64,000 bases of DNA from Chimonanthus salicifolius (lineage: Eukaryota; Streptophyta; Magnoliopsida; Laurales; Calycanthaceae). The stretch is from contig CM023536.1 of the NCBI GenBank assembly GCA_013350335.1, forward strand, positions 46,136,314 to 46,200,313, in the 5' to 3' direction. Each line of letters opens with the position of its first letter. Position 1 is the first letter of the stretch. Shown here in pieces: positions 22,331 to 36,300 of this stretch. Made by a program: the position numbers and the translations under genes. Under the pieces are notes generated by a model, which did no database searches, was not told the DNA's origin, and was given only the letters and a program-made list of their open reading frames with translations.

Positions 22331-23635
22331 TGTAATATCCTGACCCAGATTAGGTGTAGTTTAGCTTAATAATCTTTCTTACACCGGTTAATCTCAAAGA
22401 TTACGGTCAGGGCTTTGAGAAAAGCCTAGGTGTGGCCCAATCTGAGCTCAAAAGCTCAGTGATACAGCTCGTCAGCTGGAGGGGCAAAATGGTAATTTTA
22501 TCGCTTATTATTATTATTATATAATTTGTGTTATTATGTGATTATTATTGGATGATATTATTCTCCTTAATCAAGGATTTGTATTTCTGATTTTAAAATA
22601 ATTTTATTTTCAGAAAATGGTATTTAAAACCTCCCGTCAAAACCCTGAAAAGGAGAAATAATTATTTTAAATGGTTTTGGAAATGAAATAAATTTCGAAA
22701 CAAGTATTTTATGTTAGACCATTTTAAGTATGGTCTAGTTATTCTTTAAAACTCCAAAATGAGATTTCTAAGTTGTTTTATTTAACATTTGTTTAATTAA
22801 GTAAATAGTGTTAAATTGTGATTTTTATTTAAATCAATGGTTTTTAGTGAGTTTTAAATCCCAAAATTTTTATGGTGATCAAAGTTTTTACAACCCAACT
22901 TATCTGTAAGATTGGATCAAATCTTTGAGTTTTTAAAATCATGTCTTTAGTTAAAAATCAAGTTTTTATTAAAATAAAGGCCTTTTTGCAAAATCAGAAA
23001 TCCAGGAAGACTGATCAGCAACCAACCAACGATAACTTACCGGCTACTGTTGCAAACGTCCTCTCACCGCTGCATGCGATGACATGTATTGGCCATCCGG
23101 CCACCATCCTCGAATCAGTTGGTTATAAACCCCAGCCTCTTCTGCTAGATCAACTCCCAAATCTTCTCTTCTCTCGGTCTCTCCCTCCCAGTTGCTCTGT
23201 GATCAATCGAGCTCTCCCTCTCTTCTCTGTTTTTCTTCTAGTTTTCAGTAACCGTAAGCTTAGAGGAAGTTCTTTCAAAAATCGGATTTTTAGCCCAGGA
23301 ACTCCAGTGAAGGTAACCACTGTGTTTCTCTTTCAATTCCAGTCAGTTTAGAATCAAGAAAAACCAGTTTTGGCCCTGTTTTGAGTGAGAAAAATCAGTT
23401 TGAAGTTTAAGAAAAACCATGGGTTCTCTTATACCCGTGAGCTTTCAGTGTTAAAATCCAGTGGCCTGCTGAGTTTTAAAGCTCCAAACCATTTCCTATG
23501 GAAAAAGGACTCCCAGAGGAGTCCATCGAACCGGCTAGATGTGGAAATCGAATCCAGGAAACCCACTGTTTCCGGATTCTTATTTCACACAGTGTCTGCC
23601 GTCACTGTCTGCTGGTGCAGACAGTGGAGGAAGAC

Positions 23636-23990
23636 GACTCTCGGACGGTCCGAGAGTCGATATTCGGATGGTCCGAGCCCTTCGGACGGTCCGAGAGGAC
23701 CCCTCGGACGTTCCGAGTTTCACCCGAAGCCCAGAAATGCCCGAGGCTAGCTTGACTCGCCCGGATGTTCCGAGCAGAGCTCGGAAGGACAGAACCCCAC
23801 TCGGATGATCCGAACCCTACTTCGTATGTTCCTAGACATCAGACCCACTAAGACTTGTTTTTAGGATTTTAATCGGTTCAGAAGGACTTCGGATGATCCG
23901 AGACCCGATCTTCGGACGATCTGAAGTCAGACCCCAGATCTGAGGTCAGTGACTAGTGTAGGCAGTGGTTCGGATGATCCGAAGCCACAG
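23636..23990. repeat. Cluster of CGGA...TCCG palindromes in the LTR
   Basis: About ten variants of tcggacggtccga / ttcggatgatccgaa, each a 12-14 base near-palindrome, lie within 350 bases. The corresponding part of the inverted solo LTR (about 55940-56275) has the same arrangement with different substitutions. Confidence 0.8.
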
Positions 23991-25689
23991 TACCTGGTTC
24001 CGAGGCTTGTTCCGAGGGACCCAGTTTTTGAAGTGTCTAATCTTATTTGATTGTGTTTGATTGCATGTGAAGTTAGTACCCCATTGTTAATCTAAAAATG
24101 TACTAACCCTCTGCTCTTATTACTATAGTGTATCTACTATTGTATTCACTTCCAGGCCGACTCCATTGGTCTGGCACTGAGTGATTTCACTTCCAGGCCG
24201 ACGCTATCTTGTCGGGCACTGTAATAACCCGAATTTTTGATAAATATATATATTGGCATTTATTCATTTTAAATTGAAGTTTGATGTAATAAAATGCCAA
24301 ATGGACCAAATTTTGGGACAATGGCCCAAGGATGGCCCAATTGGGCCATAGGTTGGATGAAATCCATTTAATGGGTCAATGAGGACTAATCGGGTCAAGG
24401 ATGGTCAAATTGGGCCCAATACTCATTTGGGACCCAATGGACCCAATTGAGGTAATCCTAAGGTAAGGAGGGAATTTAATTGGGCCGTGAGCCCAATGTT
24501 TACCCAATAAACCATGAATTAGAATTAATACATGTAATTAGTCAATGGTAAGTAATCGGTCAAAGATGGTCAATTTGAGTCAAAGGGCCATGGGGGACCC
24601 AATGGGTCAAGGTAACTAAGCCCTAAGATAAATGGATAAGACAAGAATCTAATTGGGCCATGGGCCCAATGGCAATCCAATAAGAGGGATACAATTAATA
24701 AAATTTAAATCACCTAAGTTAGGTGATAAATGGACCAAAGTAACATGGCCAATGGGGCCCACCTCCACCTCACCCATTGAGGTGGCGTGTGGACCCAAGA
24801 GTAGTGGGGCCGACCACCATGGTTGACTCAACCATGGGTGGATCATGGAGGGAAATTAATGGGATTAAATTAAATAGAAAGTGATTAATTAAATTAATCA
24901 AGGGATCAAGGTGATCTAAGTTAATCAACCTAAGATTAAAATGGTCAAATGGTTAAATGGTCAAAACCACTCCAACAAACACAAACCACCTCAAGAAAAC
25001 ACAAATTAAAACCTGGGCTTGAATGGTGGTTGGGTCTCAACCACCACCACCAAAGTCAAGCCAACCCATGCTTGGTTGGTGAAGAAATTAATGTTGGAGT
25101 GAAGACCACTCCAACCACCTCCATTCCATTGCAAACCAACCCATTTCACTCTAGCATTCCTCATACACCAAGAAAAAAAAACAGCACCCACCTTGCAAGA
25201 GAGGAGAAAGAACTTAGAAGAAAAACTTAGAAGGAAAAGAAAAGAAAAGAAAAGAAAAGAGGTGAAACCTTGGATTCACCATTGGAAGATCAAGAGCTAT
25301 TATCTTCATCATCTTCCCCTCTTCCCCTCTTTCAATCTAACCCTATCTTAGCCGATCCAAACATGTCCCACCATTGATCAAGCACATCTAGCCTATTAAA
25401 GATCAAGAAGAAGGAGAAAATAGGCCAAGGAAGTTGACGGGTGCAACAAAGACCGGAGGAGTCGTCGGATAGTAAGTATGTTCTAAACAAGAAATTTATT
25501 ATTTAAGATTTTTAATTTTGAAATCCATCCTTGCCATATGATGGTGGCCAAATTATTTTAGGCTATGGAATGGATCTAAAATCCATCAAATGGAAGGCAA
25601 AGAAATGGAAGAGATGGTCTAAGGAAAAAATGAAATGAATGGATTAAGTATGGAAAAGATGGAAGCTTTAATGGATTGAATGGACCTTA

Positions 25690-26839
25690 GGGTTCAGCCA
25701 TGTAGCATGGCCGAACCCCATGGCCAATATTGGATGATTTTTAATTAGGGTTTGAAGGTTTAAAAGTATGGAGAATGATCAATGGTTTTATGAGGATTTC
25801 AAGATGTTAAAATGATTAAAAGTTGATAAATTTTAAGAGGTTTTGAATAAGGAAATTTCATGAAAATATGGGTGATCTTTCATGGCCTTGAAAGGCATAG
25901 AATGGAATGAATGGATGACCATAGGCTTCGGCCATGTAGCATGGCCGAACCCCATGGTGAATAATGAGTGATTTATTAAGGTTATTAGGTTTAAAGATAA
26001 TGAAGAAAAATGATAAATGTAAATGGACTTATTGAGTATGATATGTGATGTTTAAATGGAATAAAGATAGCGATTGAAATGAATGATTTAAGTTTTATTG
26101 GAGGTATGTTTAAATGGGTAATTGAAACCAAGAAGGATGGGGAAAGAAACATCATGGGTTCGGCCATGATGTATGGCCGAACCCATGACCCAAATTTTGA
26201 TCAATTTTAGGCTAAGGTTAATGCATGTATCAATGCCTAGGAGGTTGTTTTAAAGGGGCCAAAATGAATGAAGATTTGTGATTTTTGAACTGGATTATTT
26301 TTGGGACAAAATATGAGTCTTTGAAAATGGCACCAATAAAAGTGAACCATGAACCCTATGGTAATATTTTGGGACTTTTATGAATGGAAAACAATGGAGA
26401 GAAATGAAAATATTAAATGGATTGGTAAGCATGGTAGGTGATGTTTTATATGAGATGAAAAATGGGGTTTTAAATGAATGACTTAAATTCATTTGGTGAA
26501 GGTAAAATGAACCAGGAAATTAGGAAATGGACATCATGGGTTCGGCCATGGTGTATGGCCGAACCCATGACCCCTTTGGGAGCCATATTATGGGCTAGGT
26601 ATGGAATTATTTATGGGATTAAATATTTACAAATTTAATTAAACTAGATGGCTGATTTTATGATGTTATGTCATGATTAAGAAATTATAAATGGGTCCAA
26701 GTTTATGGGTCAAATATGGACTTAAATATGCATGGATAAAAGGGGTAACTTAACCACGGAAGAGGAGTGACAAAACCGTAATTCGTGGCCACATTGAAGG
26801 ACCATGGATTCGACCATGGTACATGGCCGAACCCTATGG
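25690..26839. repeat. Five spaced hairpins in the gypsy LTR
   Basis: Inverted repeats at about 25690-25718, 25923-25953, 26153-26187, 26535-26569 and 26802-26839. The third and fourth have perfect 15-base stems catgggttcggccat / atggccgaacccatg with a five-base loop. Spacing is about 230-380 bases. The same five occur in the 3' LTR (about 34814 to 35962). Confidence 0.85.
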
Positions 26840-27391
26840 GGGTTGGACATGAAAATGGAAATATTATGAATGAATAAAGGAAGCGGATAGTTGCTGCGTT
26901 TTAGGCTCGTAAATCGGAATTTTAAATTTGGCCAAAATTGGATTTATGTATGAGTCTAAAACCAATGGACAATGGGCTAAGTTAGGGACTTAATCATGGA
27001 TGATGTATGGACTAATTCGGTAAATGTAATAAGGTATCGGGCGTCGCAAACGGTACGCGATCGGCGACCGGATTATCGAACGGGAAGCGTAACGGAACGC
27101 GACACGGTATTCTGTAGGATTCCTACCTTTTTGTAAGCGATGGATATGTGATGGTGTTTTAAATTATTTTGACTTGGCTTATTATGGATTTATGATTATA
27201 ATTTATGATTTATGGGACTTGCACTATGATGGGTTTTAACTTATGAATTACATGATAGTATCATGGATTATATTTTAATATTATGCATCATATGACTATG
27301 TATGGTATATCGAATATGGTCTATCTATATACTACATAGCATAATGCACCTACATCTCATGCATGGCATGGGCAGAAAAAAATTAGACAAA

Positions 27392-27580
27392 CCGGAGTCC
27401 GTACTCCGTCGGGGCGACCAAGAATCAGACATGGGGATTGCTTGAGAGCTATAACCGGAGTCCATGCTCCGTCGGGGCGACCGAGAATCAGACATGGGGA
27501 TAACCTGAGGGCTATAACCGGAGTCCATGCTCCGTCGGGGCGACCGAGAAGCAAACATGGGGAACAGGATATTGTATGAT
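27392..27580. repeat. Triple 63-bp tandem repeat near the 3' end of the LTR
   Basis: Units begin ccggagtcc at 27392, 27455 and 27518; each holds the near-palindrome ggagtccatgctcc and cgtcggggcgacc. The 3' LTR has the same three units starting at about 36516. Confidence 0.85.
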
Positions 27581-28256
27581 CATACGGATAATGGTTGGGA
27601 CACATGACATAAGCACCCATGACATAGCATTCATCACATACTTATTTTGTTGTATTTTATGTTATCGGCATGTGTGTATCACTAATCCTTGTGCTAGCCC
27701 TACTCGGAGTCCTACTGGGCGCGTTGACTAACGCCCTACTTCTACCCTAGCTGATGACGCAGGAGAGGCAGGAAGCGGTGGACATACCGGAGGCCAAGCT
27801 TAGGAGCTTGGAAAGCGCAGTCCTAGTTTATATTATGTTTACATTTTGGAGATGTAATTTTAAAGTAACTTAGCTTGTCGGGTTGTATAAATTTACATTT
27901 CTTGCGATGGTTTGGACGTTACTTATGGACGATACATTTTGAGATATAATCATGAACATAGGGACATTTTGGTAAATTCAATGTTATATCTTCCCTTCTA
28001 TCTAAAAACCGGTAGGATAGACTCTATTATCATGTTCCGCAATGATTATAATCTGCGAGTCTATTTCCTACGCGTGAATCATTCTCGTGGACTTAGTTCC
28101 GCGCACTCGTGGGGTTGGCCAGTTAAGGGTTGGGCTTTAGAAGCTCGGACTTAACTCGCGTCGTGGTGTCCGCGCCCTCTCTCACTCTTCTATTTCAAAA
28201 AAAAAAATAGACTCTAATTTTCGGAAAACGGGTGAAAAAGGGCGGGGCGTTACAGT

Positions 28257-28268
28257 TGGTATCAGAGC
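28257..28268 (+). other. Primer-binding site of gypsy element 2
   Basis: tggtatcagagc, complementary to the 3' end of initiator methionine tRNA, lies two bases after the end of the 5' LTR. Confidence 0.9.
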
Positions 28269-28479
28269 GAAATCGAAAGAATGAATCTCTCGAAGTATGA
28301 TTAAGAAGGTTGCATGTCTCACTGACAGCTAAGAATCCCAACTGACCGACTCTTCAGAGTCCGCTGCACGGGGGCTGGATTAATCTACTTCGATTGACTC
28401 AGACTGAAACATTCAATCTGAGCGCCACATTTGACGTAAGAAATGATAGGAAGGGAAGTACAATCATTATAGCATTGAG

Positions 28480-28690
28480 GGAATTACCAAAATTAGGAGA
28501 TTTTCCCCCAATTTCACAAAAATGGACAAACATAGCTAGCTGGGAAGTTTTCCCCAAACCAAGTATGCTTATTTGGCAACTTTCCCCAAATGAAAAAAAT
28601 AATATTCAATACTTAGGAATTTCCCCCAAAAATGAAGTATACTTAATCAATAATTCTCCCCCAAATTGAAGGTACATTTGATACTTAGGA
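28480..28690 (+). repeat. Leader repeats with TTTCCCCCAAA motif
   Basis: Five occurrences of a t(t/c)(t/c)ccccaaa motif (near 28502, 28550, 28582, 28622 and 28658), each preceded by a gga/aac..tt stretch, lie in the untranslated leader between the primer-binding site and gag. A 91-codon frame spans them but has no recognisable domain. Confidence 0.6.
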
Positions 28691-28765
28691 AAATTATTCC
28701 AAACTATGAACATGACAATGATTGTGAAAGAACTAAGTCAATATTTTTCGGTGACTTAGGAAAAG

Positions 28766-31700
28766 ATGCCGCCAAAGAGAAGAACCCGTCGCAACCCCCG
28801 AGTGGAGAGAGAGGTAACACCCCCTCGACAGGAAGAAGAGGTACCACCACCTCATACAGCCGAGGGACAAAATAGTATCAACGTAGAAGGTGTACCTCCT
28901 GAGTTGAAAGACATAGTTCAAGCGGCAATCGCTTCTGCTCTACAACAACATTCAAGCGGAAATGCGACCGCCAGCGACTCCAATAAGCGGAAGATAGTCA
29001 AGGACTTCCAACAACAGCGCCCTCCCTACTTCAAGGGAAAGGAAAGGGCTGTGCGAGCGGAACACTGGTTAAAGAGGATCAACCAAATCTTGAATTTGCT
29101 CAAGATTTCCAGTACTGCTGATAAAATCTTACTGGCCACATCCCAACTGATCGAGGATGCCGGTAGTTGGTGGGAAGTGGTAGAAAAGCAACAAACATTG
29201 ATACCGGAAGGAGAAAGGATACCCATGACATGGGAGTGGTTCTCGGCCACCTTCCTAGAACAATTCTTTCCAGAGGAAGAAAGAGAGAGCCAGACTGAAG
29301 CTTTCATCTCATTGGTACAGGGCAACATGACAGTGGCGGAGTATCACAGAGAATTTCTCAAGCTGTCTATCTATGGGTTCAATATGGTGGATACTGAACA
29401 CCGAAGGGCCCGCAAGTTTGAACGGGGCCTTCAGCCAAGCATCAAGACTAGAGTGACCATTTTCAAGGAGCCCACATTGGCAGGGGTGGTTAGCAGGGCC
29501 ACCATCGTAGAAAAGGAATTAAATGAGATAGTGCGGTTTGACAACCGCCGAGGGCAGGGTGGGCGGGGAACATTCCAACCCAACAAGAAGTTCCTCCCGA
29601 ATCCTAGCAGGCCCTCACCTTCCACGGGGTCTACCGGGGGCTTTCGCCCCAGTCAGCCTTCTACATCAACATCAGTCACACAAGTTCCCCGGGGTGGGAA
29701 CACATGTTACCAGTGTGGCCAACAGGGCCACTTCAAGAGGGATTGTCCACAGATCAACCGACCCTTTAACTCCAGGGGTGCCTTCCGCCCTCCAGCAAGA
29801 TCAACTCAGTCACGGGGAGGCAGGACATACAATCAGGCGGGACGAGCACCAAAACCTGCAGGATCTGGACGACTCTTCACCATACCATCTCCAGTAGCAG
29901 TGGACCGTTCAGTGATGCAAGGTATGGCTGTAATTGGTAGTTTCTATGCTGTTACTTTATTTGACTATGGGGCATCACATTCATTCATATCTGCTGCATT
30001 CATATCTGCCACGGGTACACTAGTACAAAACCTGTCCACATCACTCACCATTGTATCCCCCGTCGGAGACACATCATTGGGACTAATATGTACGGCATTG
30101 AACACGGAACTCGCGGGATTCAGATTCGAGTTCGATTATTTTGTAATCGATATGGCGGAATATGATGTCATTTTTGGCATGGATTGGTTGACTACGTATC
30201 AGGCCCATATTGACTGCCATCTTCATAGAGTAACATTTTGGTCACCCGAAGGAAAGTGGTACATGGTACACGCTGACAGGCAGGGTATCCCTAGAAGACT
30301 GCAGGAAGAACTGAACCATCTTGCCTTGAATAGCCTCAGATTAGATAAGGCACCAACGATTGAACTTCCGGCGGTAGTAGCAGATTTTGCCGAGGTATTC
30401 CCAATAGAACTCCCTGGTTTGCCACCCAAAAGGGAGATAGATTTTGAAATAAAATTATACCCCGGCGCCGCTCCAGTATCATTACCCCATTATAGGATGG
30501 CACCAGCTGAGATGACCGAGCTGAAGAAGCAAATTGACGAACTGCTCAGACTAGGCTTCATTCGGAACAGTACATCTGCATGGGGAGCTCCAGTATTATT
30601 TGTGAAAAAGAAAGACGGTACTCTACGAATATGTGTGGACTATAGGAAGTTAAATCAGCTGACTGTCAGGAACAAGTATCCCCTACCCCGGATTGATGAT
30701 CTGTTTGATCAACTTAGGGGTTCCTTTCATTTCTCCAAGATTGACCTGATGTCGGGATACCATCAAATTCGGGTTAGAGAGGAGGACATAGAGAAGACTG
30801 CTTTCAGGACACGGTATGGATTATATGAGTATGTAGTCATGTCGTTTGGGCTTACTAATGCACCGGCGGTGTTCATGGACCTGATGAATAGGATATTCCG
30901 TCCATACTTAGATCAGTTTGTGATCGTATTCATCGATGATATTCTGATCTACTCCAAAAGTCAGAACGGACATGAAAAGCACCTACGGATAGTCCTAGAC
31001 ACCTTGCAGAAGAACCAATTGTATGCCAAAGCCAGCAAGTGTGAATTTTGGCTATCTGAAGTCAACTTCTTGGGGCACATCATATCAGAGGAAGGTATAG
31101 CCGTGGACCCGGCTAAGGTAGCAGCAGTCAGGGAATGGAAAGCGCTGACAAATGTGACCGAGATCCGCAGTTTCTGGGATTGGCCGGTTACTATCGGAAA
31201 TTCATCATGGACTTCTCCAAGATTGCAGCTCCACTTACCCGACTCACTCAGAAAGGAGTCAAGTTTGAGTGGTCCAATCTGTGCAATCAGAGATTTGAGG
31301 AGTTAAAGGAGAGGCTTACGACCGCTCCTATTCTGATATTGCCAGAAAGAGGAAGAAATTATGAGGTGTACTGCGATGCCTCCGGTGAGGGACTGGGGTG
31401 CACACTCAGTCAAGGTAATCGTGCGGTGGCGTACGGATCGAGACAGTTGAAAATTCATGAACGCCATTATCCCACACATGATCTAGAACTAGCAGCGGTG
31501 GTCTTTGCTCTCAAAAGCTGGAGACACTACCTCTATGGGGAAAAGTTTGAAGTGTTCTCGGATCACAAAAGTTTGAAGTACTTATTTGATCAGAAAGAAC
31601 TCAATATGAGATAGCGTAGATGGATGAAATATCTGGCGGATTATGAGTTCGCACTTCGGTACCATCCTGGCAAAGCGAACAAAGTGGCGGATGCTCTCAG

Positions 31701-33240
31701 CCGTTTGTCACATGCGACAATAGCCAGCATGATCAGGACGGAATGGGAGGTACTGAATACCATCAGAGAGTTTAAACTCTACCTCAATAATCATGGGACT
31801 ATATATAATCTGATCATACGATCCCACATGGTCTCCGAGATTGAACGGGAGCAACGGACAGACCCAGAAGTGGAGGAGATTTGGGCTAAAATGTCTACCG
31901 GTGAGGTTGTACCGGAGTGGGAATTACGACCAGGACAAGGTCTTATGTTCCGAGGTAGGACATACGTACCTAAGAATTGTAGAAGAGAGTTACTGATTGA
32001 AGCACACCAAACCAAACTCTCTATCCACCCAGGCAGCACGAAGATGTACCATGATCTTAAGAGGCACTATTGGTGGCATGGACTTAAGAAAGAAGTGGCA
32101 GAGTTTGTTGCTCGTTGCTTAACATGTCAACAGGTTAAGGCAGAACATCGGAAACCGCCAGGCTTACTCGCAACCTTACCAATACCAGAATGGAAATGGG
32201 AACACATATCCATGGACTTTGTAACAGGGTTGCCAAGGTCATCCAAGGGCAACGATGCAATATGGGTCATAGTGGACCGGTTGACCAAGTCTGCACATTT
32301 CCTTCCCATCAAGATGACAGATTCATCAGAGATTTTGGGTCGACGGTACATCCGGGATATCATCAGGTTACATGGTATTCCCCGGTCTATTGTATCCGAC
32401 AGGGATGGCCGATTCACCGGCAGAGTATGGCAAGGCTTGCAGTCGGCTATGGGAACCGACGTATTAACTAGCACAACATTTCATCCACAGACTGATGGAC
32501 AGTCAGAGAGGACGATACAGACACTGGAAGATATGCTGAGAGCATGCATGCTAGACTTCAAGGGCGGATGGGAGGATCATCTACCACTGCCCAAGAACAG
32601 TTACCAGGCAAGCCTTCAAATGGCTCCATTTGAGGCCTTGTATGGTAGACCATGTAGATCGCCAGTGTGTTGGACGGAGGCCGGTGAGCCTGCGTTGATC
32701 GGACCAGATTTGGTTACAGAGACTACAGCGCATATTAAGCTGATACGGCAACATCTACTCACTGCACAGAGCCGTCAGAAGAGCTATGCCCATAAGAGGA
32801 GAAGGTTCCTCGAGTTTGAGGTGGGAGACTTAGTGTTCTTAAAAGTCTCGCCACGGAAAGGGCACATGAGGTTCGGAAAGAAAGGGAAACTGTCGCCTAG
32901 ATTTGTGGGGCCGTTTCCAATACTGAAGAGGGTGGGAGGGGTAGCTTATCAGTTAGCGCTCCCTCCACAGCTGTCATCTCTACATGATGTGTTTCATGTA
33001 TCCATGTTGAGAAAGTACAATCTTGACCCTTCGCATGTGATAAATGTTCAAGACATCGATGTACAAAGCGATGTGACATATGTGGAGAAGCCGGTCAGAA
33101 TTATTGGAAGTGAACAAAGGGTGTTGCGGAACTGCGCCATTCATTTCGTCAAGGTGGTATGAGAACGACATGGCAGTGAAGAAACCACCTGGGAACTTGA
33201 GTCGGAAATGAAGACCGCTTATCCGGAGCTCTTCGCATGA
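28766..33240 (+). pseudogene. Gypsy gag-pol polyprotein, one frameshift and two nonsense mutations
   Basis: The first 846 codons (28766-31306) carry gag ([13 protein letters not shown] near residue 157), a CCHC zinc knuckle ([14 protein letters not shown] near 314), protease and reverse transcriptase ([10 protein letters not shown] near 720). The protease active site reads DYGAS instead of the usual DSGA(S/T). One base is missing near 31174, in the conserved stretch after RSF, moving the frame. RNase H follows ([21 protein letters not shown]), then TAG at 31612-31614. The integrase shows HHCC (HQTK..HPG, CLTCQQVK) and the DDE core (SMDFVTG, SDRDGRF, QSERTIQ). TGA at 33160-33162 removes the last 26 codons of the chromodomain-like tail. 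Confidence 0.93.
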
Positions 33241-33276
33241 GTTGTTTTGGACCCCTACTTCACTCGAATTTTCGGG

Positions 33277-33302
33277 ACGAAAATTTCAAAAGAGGATTCT
33301 AT
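33277..33302 (+). other. Polypurine tract of gypsy element 2
   Basis: gacgaaaatttcaaaagagg lies directly before the 3' LTR, in the position where plus-strand DNA synthesis is primed. Confidence 0.55.
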
Positions 33303-33321
33303 TGTAATAACCCGAAGTTTT

Positions 33322-33393
<72 letters not shown>

Positions 33394-36300
33394 CATTTAT
33401 TCATTTTAAATTGAAGTTTGATGTAATAAAATGCCAAATGGACCAAATGTTGGGACAATGGCCCAAGGATGGCCCAATTGGGCCATGGGTTGGATGAAAT
33501 CCATTTAATGGGTCAATGAGGACTAATCGGGTCAAGGATGGTCAAATTGGGCCCAATACTCATTTGGGACCCAATGGACCCAATTGAGGTAATCCTAAGG
33601 TAAGGAGGGAATTTAATTGGGCCGTGGGCCCAATGTTTACCCAATAAACCATGAATTAGAATTAATACATGTAATTGGTCAATGGTAAGTAATCGGTCAA
33701 AGATGGTCAATTTGAGTCAAAGGGCCATGGGGGACCCAATGGGTCAAGGTAACTAAGCCCTAAGATAAATGGATAAGACAAGAATCTAATTGGGCCATGG
33801 GCCCAATGGCAATCCAATAAGAGGGATACAATTAATAAAATTTAAATCACCTAAGTTAGGTGATAAATGGACCAAAGTAACATGGCCAATGGGGCCCACC
33901 TCCACCTCACCCATTGAGGTGGCGTGTGGACCCAAAAGTAGTGGGGCCGACCACCATGGTTGACTTGGGTGGATCATGGAGGGAAATTAATGGGATTAAA
34001 TTAAATAGAAAGTGATTAATTAAATTAATCAAGGGATCAAGGTGATCTAAGTTAATCAACCTAAGATTAAAATGGTCAAATGGTTAAATGGTCAAAACCA
34101 CTCCAACAAACACAAACCACCTCAAGAAAACACAAATTAAAACCATGGGCTTGAATGGTGGTTGGGTCTCAACCACCACCACCAAAGTCAAGCCAACCCA
34201 TGCTTGGTTGGTGAAGAAATTAATGTTGGAGTGAAGACCACTACAACCACCTCCATTCCATTGCAAACCAACCCATTTCACTCTAGCATTCCTCATACAC
34301 CAAGAAAAAAAAAACGGCACCCACCTTGCAAGAGAGGAGAAAGAACTTAGAAGAAAAACTTAGAAGGAAAAGAAAATAAAAGAGGTGAAACCTTGGATTC
34401 ACCATTGGAAGATCAAGAGCTATTATCTTCATCATCTTCCCCTCTTCCCCTCTTTCAATCTAACCCTATCTTAGCCGATCCAAACATGTCCCACCATTGA
34501 TCAAGCACATCTAGCCGATTAAAGATCAAGAAGAAGGAGAAAAGAGGCCAAGGAAGTTGACGGGTGCAACAAAGACCGGAGGAGTCGTCGAATAGTAAGT
34601 ATGTTCTAAACAAGAAATTTATTATTTAAGATTTTTAATTTTGAAATCCATCCTTGCCATATGATGGTGGCCAAATTATTTTAGGCTATGGAATGGATCT
34701 AAAATCCATCAAATGGAAGGCAAAGAAATGGAAGAGATGGTCTAAGGAAAAAAATGAAATGAATGGATTAAGTATGGAAAAGATGGAAGCTTTAATGGAT
34801 TGAATGGACCTTAGGGTTCGGCCATGTAGCATGGCCGAACCCCATGGCCAATATTGGATGATTTTTAATTAGGGTTTGAAGGTTTAAAATTATGGAGAAT
34901 GATCAATGGTTTTATGAGGATTTCAAGATGTTAAAATGATTAAAAGTTGATAAATTTTAAGAGGTTTTGAATAAGGAAATTTCATGAAAATATGGGTGAT
35001 CTTTCATGGCCTTGAAAGGCATAGAATGGAATGAATGGATGACCATAGGCTTCGGCCATGTAGCATGGCCGAACCCCATGGTGAATAATGAGTGATTTAT
35101 TAAGGTTATTAGGTTTAAAGATAATGAAGAAAAATGATAAATGTAAATGGACTTATTGAGTATGATATGTGATGTTTAAATGGAATAAAGATAGCGATTG
35201 AAATGAATGATTTAAGTTTTATTGGAGGTATGTTTAAATGGGTAATTGAAACCAAGAAGGATGGGTAAAGAAACATCATGGGTTCGGCCATGATGTATGG
35301 CCGAACCCATGACCCAAATTTTGATCAATTTTAGGCTAAGGTTAATGCATGTATCAATGCCTAGGAGGTTGTTTTAAAGGGGCCAAAATGAATGAAGATT
35401 TGTGATTTTTGAACTGGATTATTTTTGGGACAAAATATGAGTCTTTGAAAATGGCACCAATAAAAGTGAACCATGAACCCTATGGTAATATTTTGGGACT
35501 TTTATGAATGGAAAACAATGGAGAGAAATGAAAATATTAAATGGATTGGTAAGCATGGTAGGTGATGTTTTACATGAGATGAAAAATGGGGTTTTAAATG
35601 AATGACTTAAATTCATTTGGTGAAGGTAAAATGAACCAAGAAATTAGGAAATGGACATCATGGGTTCGGCCATGGTGTATGGCCGAACCCATGACCCCTT
35701 TGGGAGCCATATTATGGGCTAGGTATGGAATTATTTATGGGATTAAATATTTACAAATTTAATTAAACTAGATGGCTGATTTTATGATGTTATGTCATGA
35801 TTAAGAAATTATAAATGGGTCCAAGTTTATGGGTCAAATATGGACTTAAATATGCATGGATAAAAGGGGTAACTTAACCATGGAAGAAGAGTGGCAAAAC
35901 CGTAATTCGTGGCCACAGTGAAAGACCATAGGTTCGACCATGGTACATGGCCGAACCCTATGGGGGTTGGACATGAAAATGGAAATATTATGAATGAATA
36001 AAGGAAGCGGATAGTTGTTGCGTTTTAGGCTCGCAAATCGGAATTTTAAATTTGGCCAAAATTGGATTTATGTATGAGTCTAAAACCAATGGACAATGGG
36101 CTAAGTTAGGGACTTAATCATGGATAATGTATGGACTAATTCGGTAAATGTAATAAGGTACCGGGCGTCGCAAACGGTACGCGATCGGCGACCGGATTAT
36201 CGAACGGGAAGCGTAACGGAACGCGACACGGTATTCTGTAGGATTCCTACCTTTTTGTAAGCGATGGATATGTGATGGTGTTTTAAATTATTTTGACTTG

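Larger units (their letters stand above)
24220..28254 (+). repeat. 5' LTR of gypsy element 2
   Basis: Runs from tgtaataacccg to ggggcgttaca, 4035 bases. It contains five hairpins with a GGTTCGGCCAT stem and a triple 63-bp repeat, both repeated in the 3' LTR. No coding region is seen. Confidence 0.95.

Noticed and set aside
23385..23808. Overlapping frames of 85-121 codons in the gypsy LTR
   Set aside because: They are by-products of the CGGA-TCCG palindrome field, lie in an LTR and match no family.
27325..27620. Minus-strand frames with repeated SPRRSMDSGYS-like peptides
   Set aside because: Caused by the triple 63-bp LTR repeat; reading frames in two registers are equally open.
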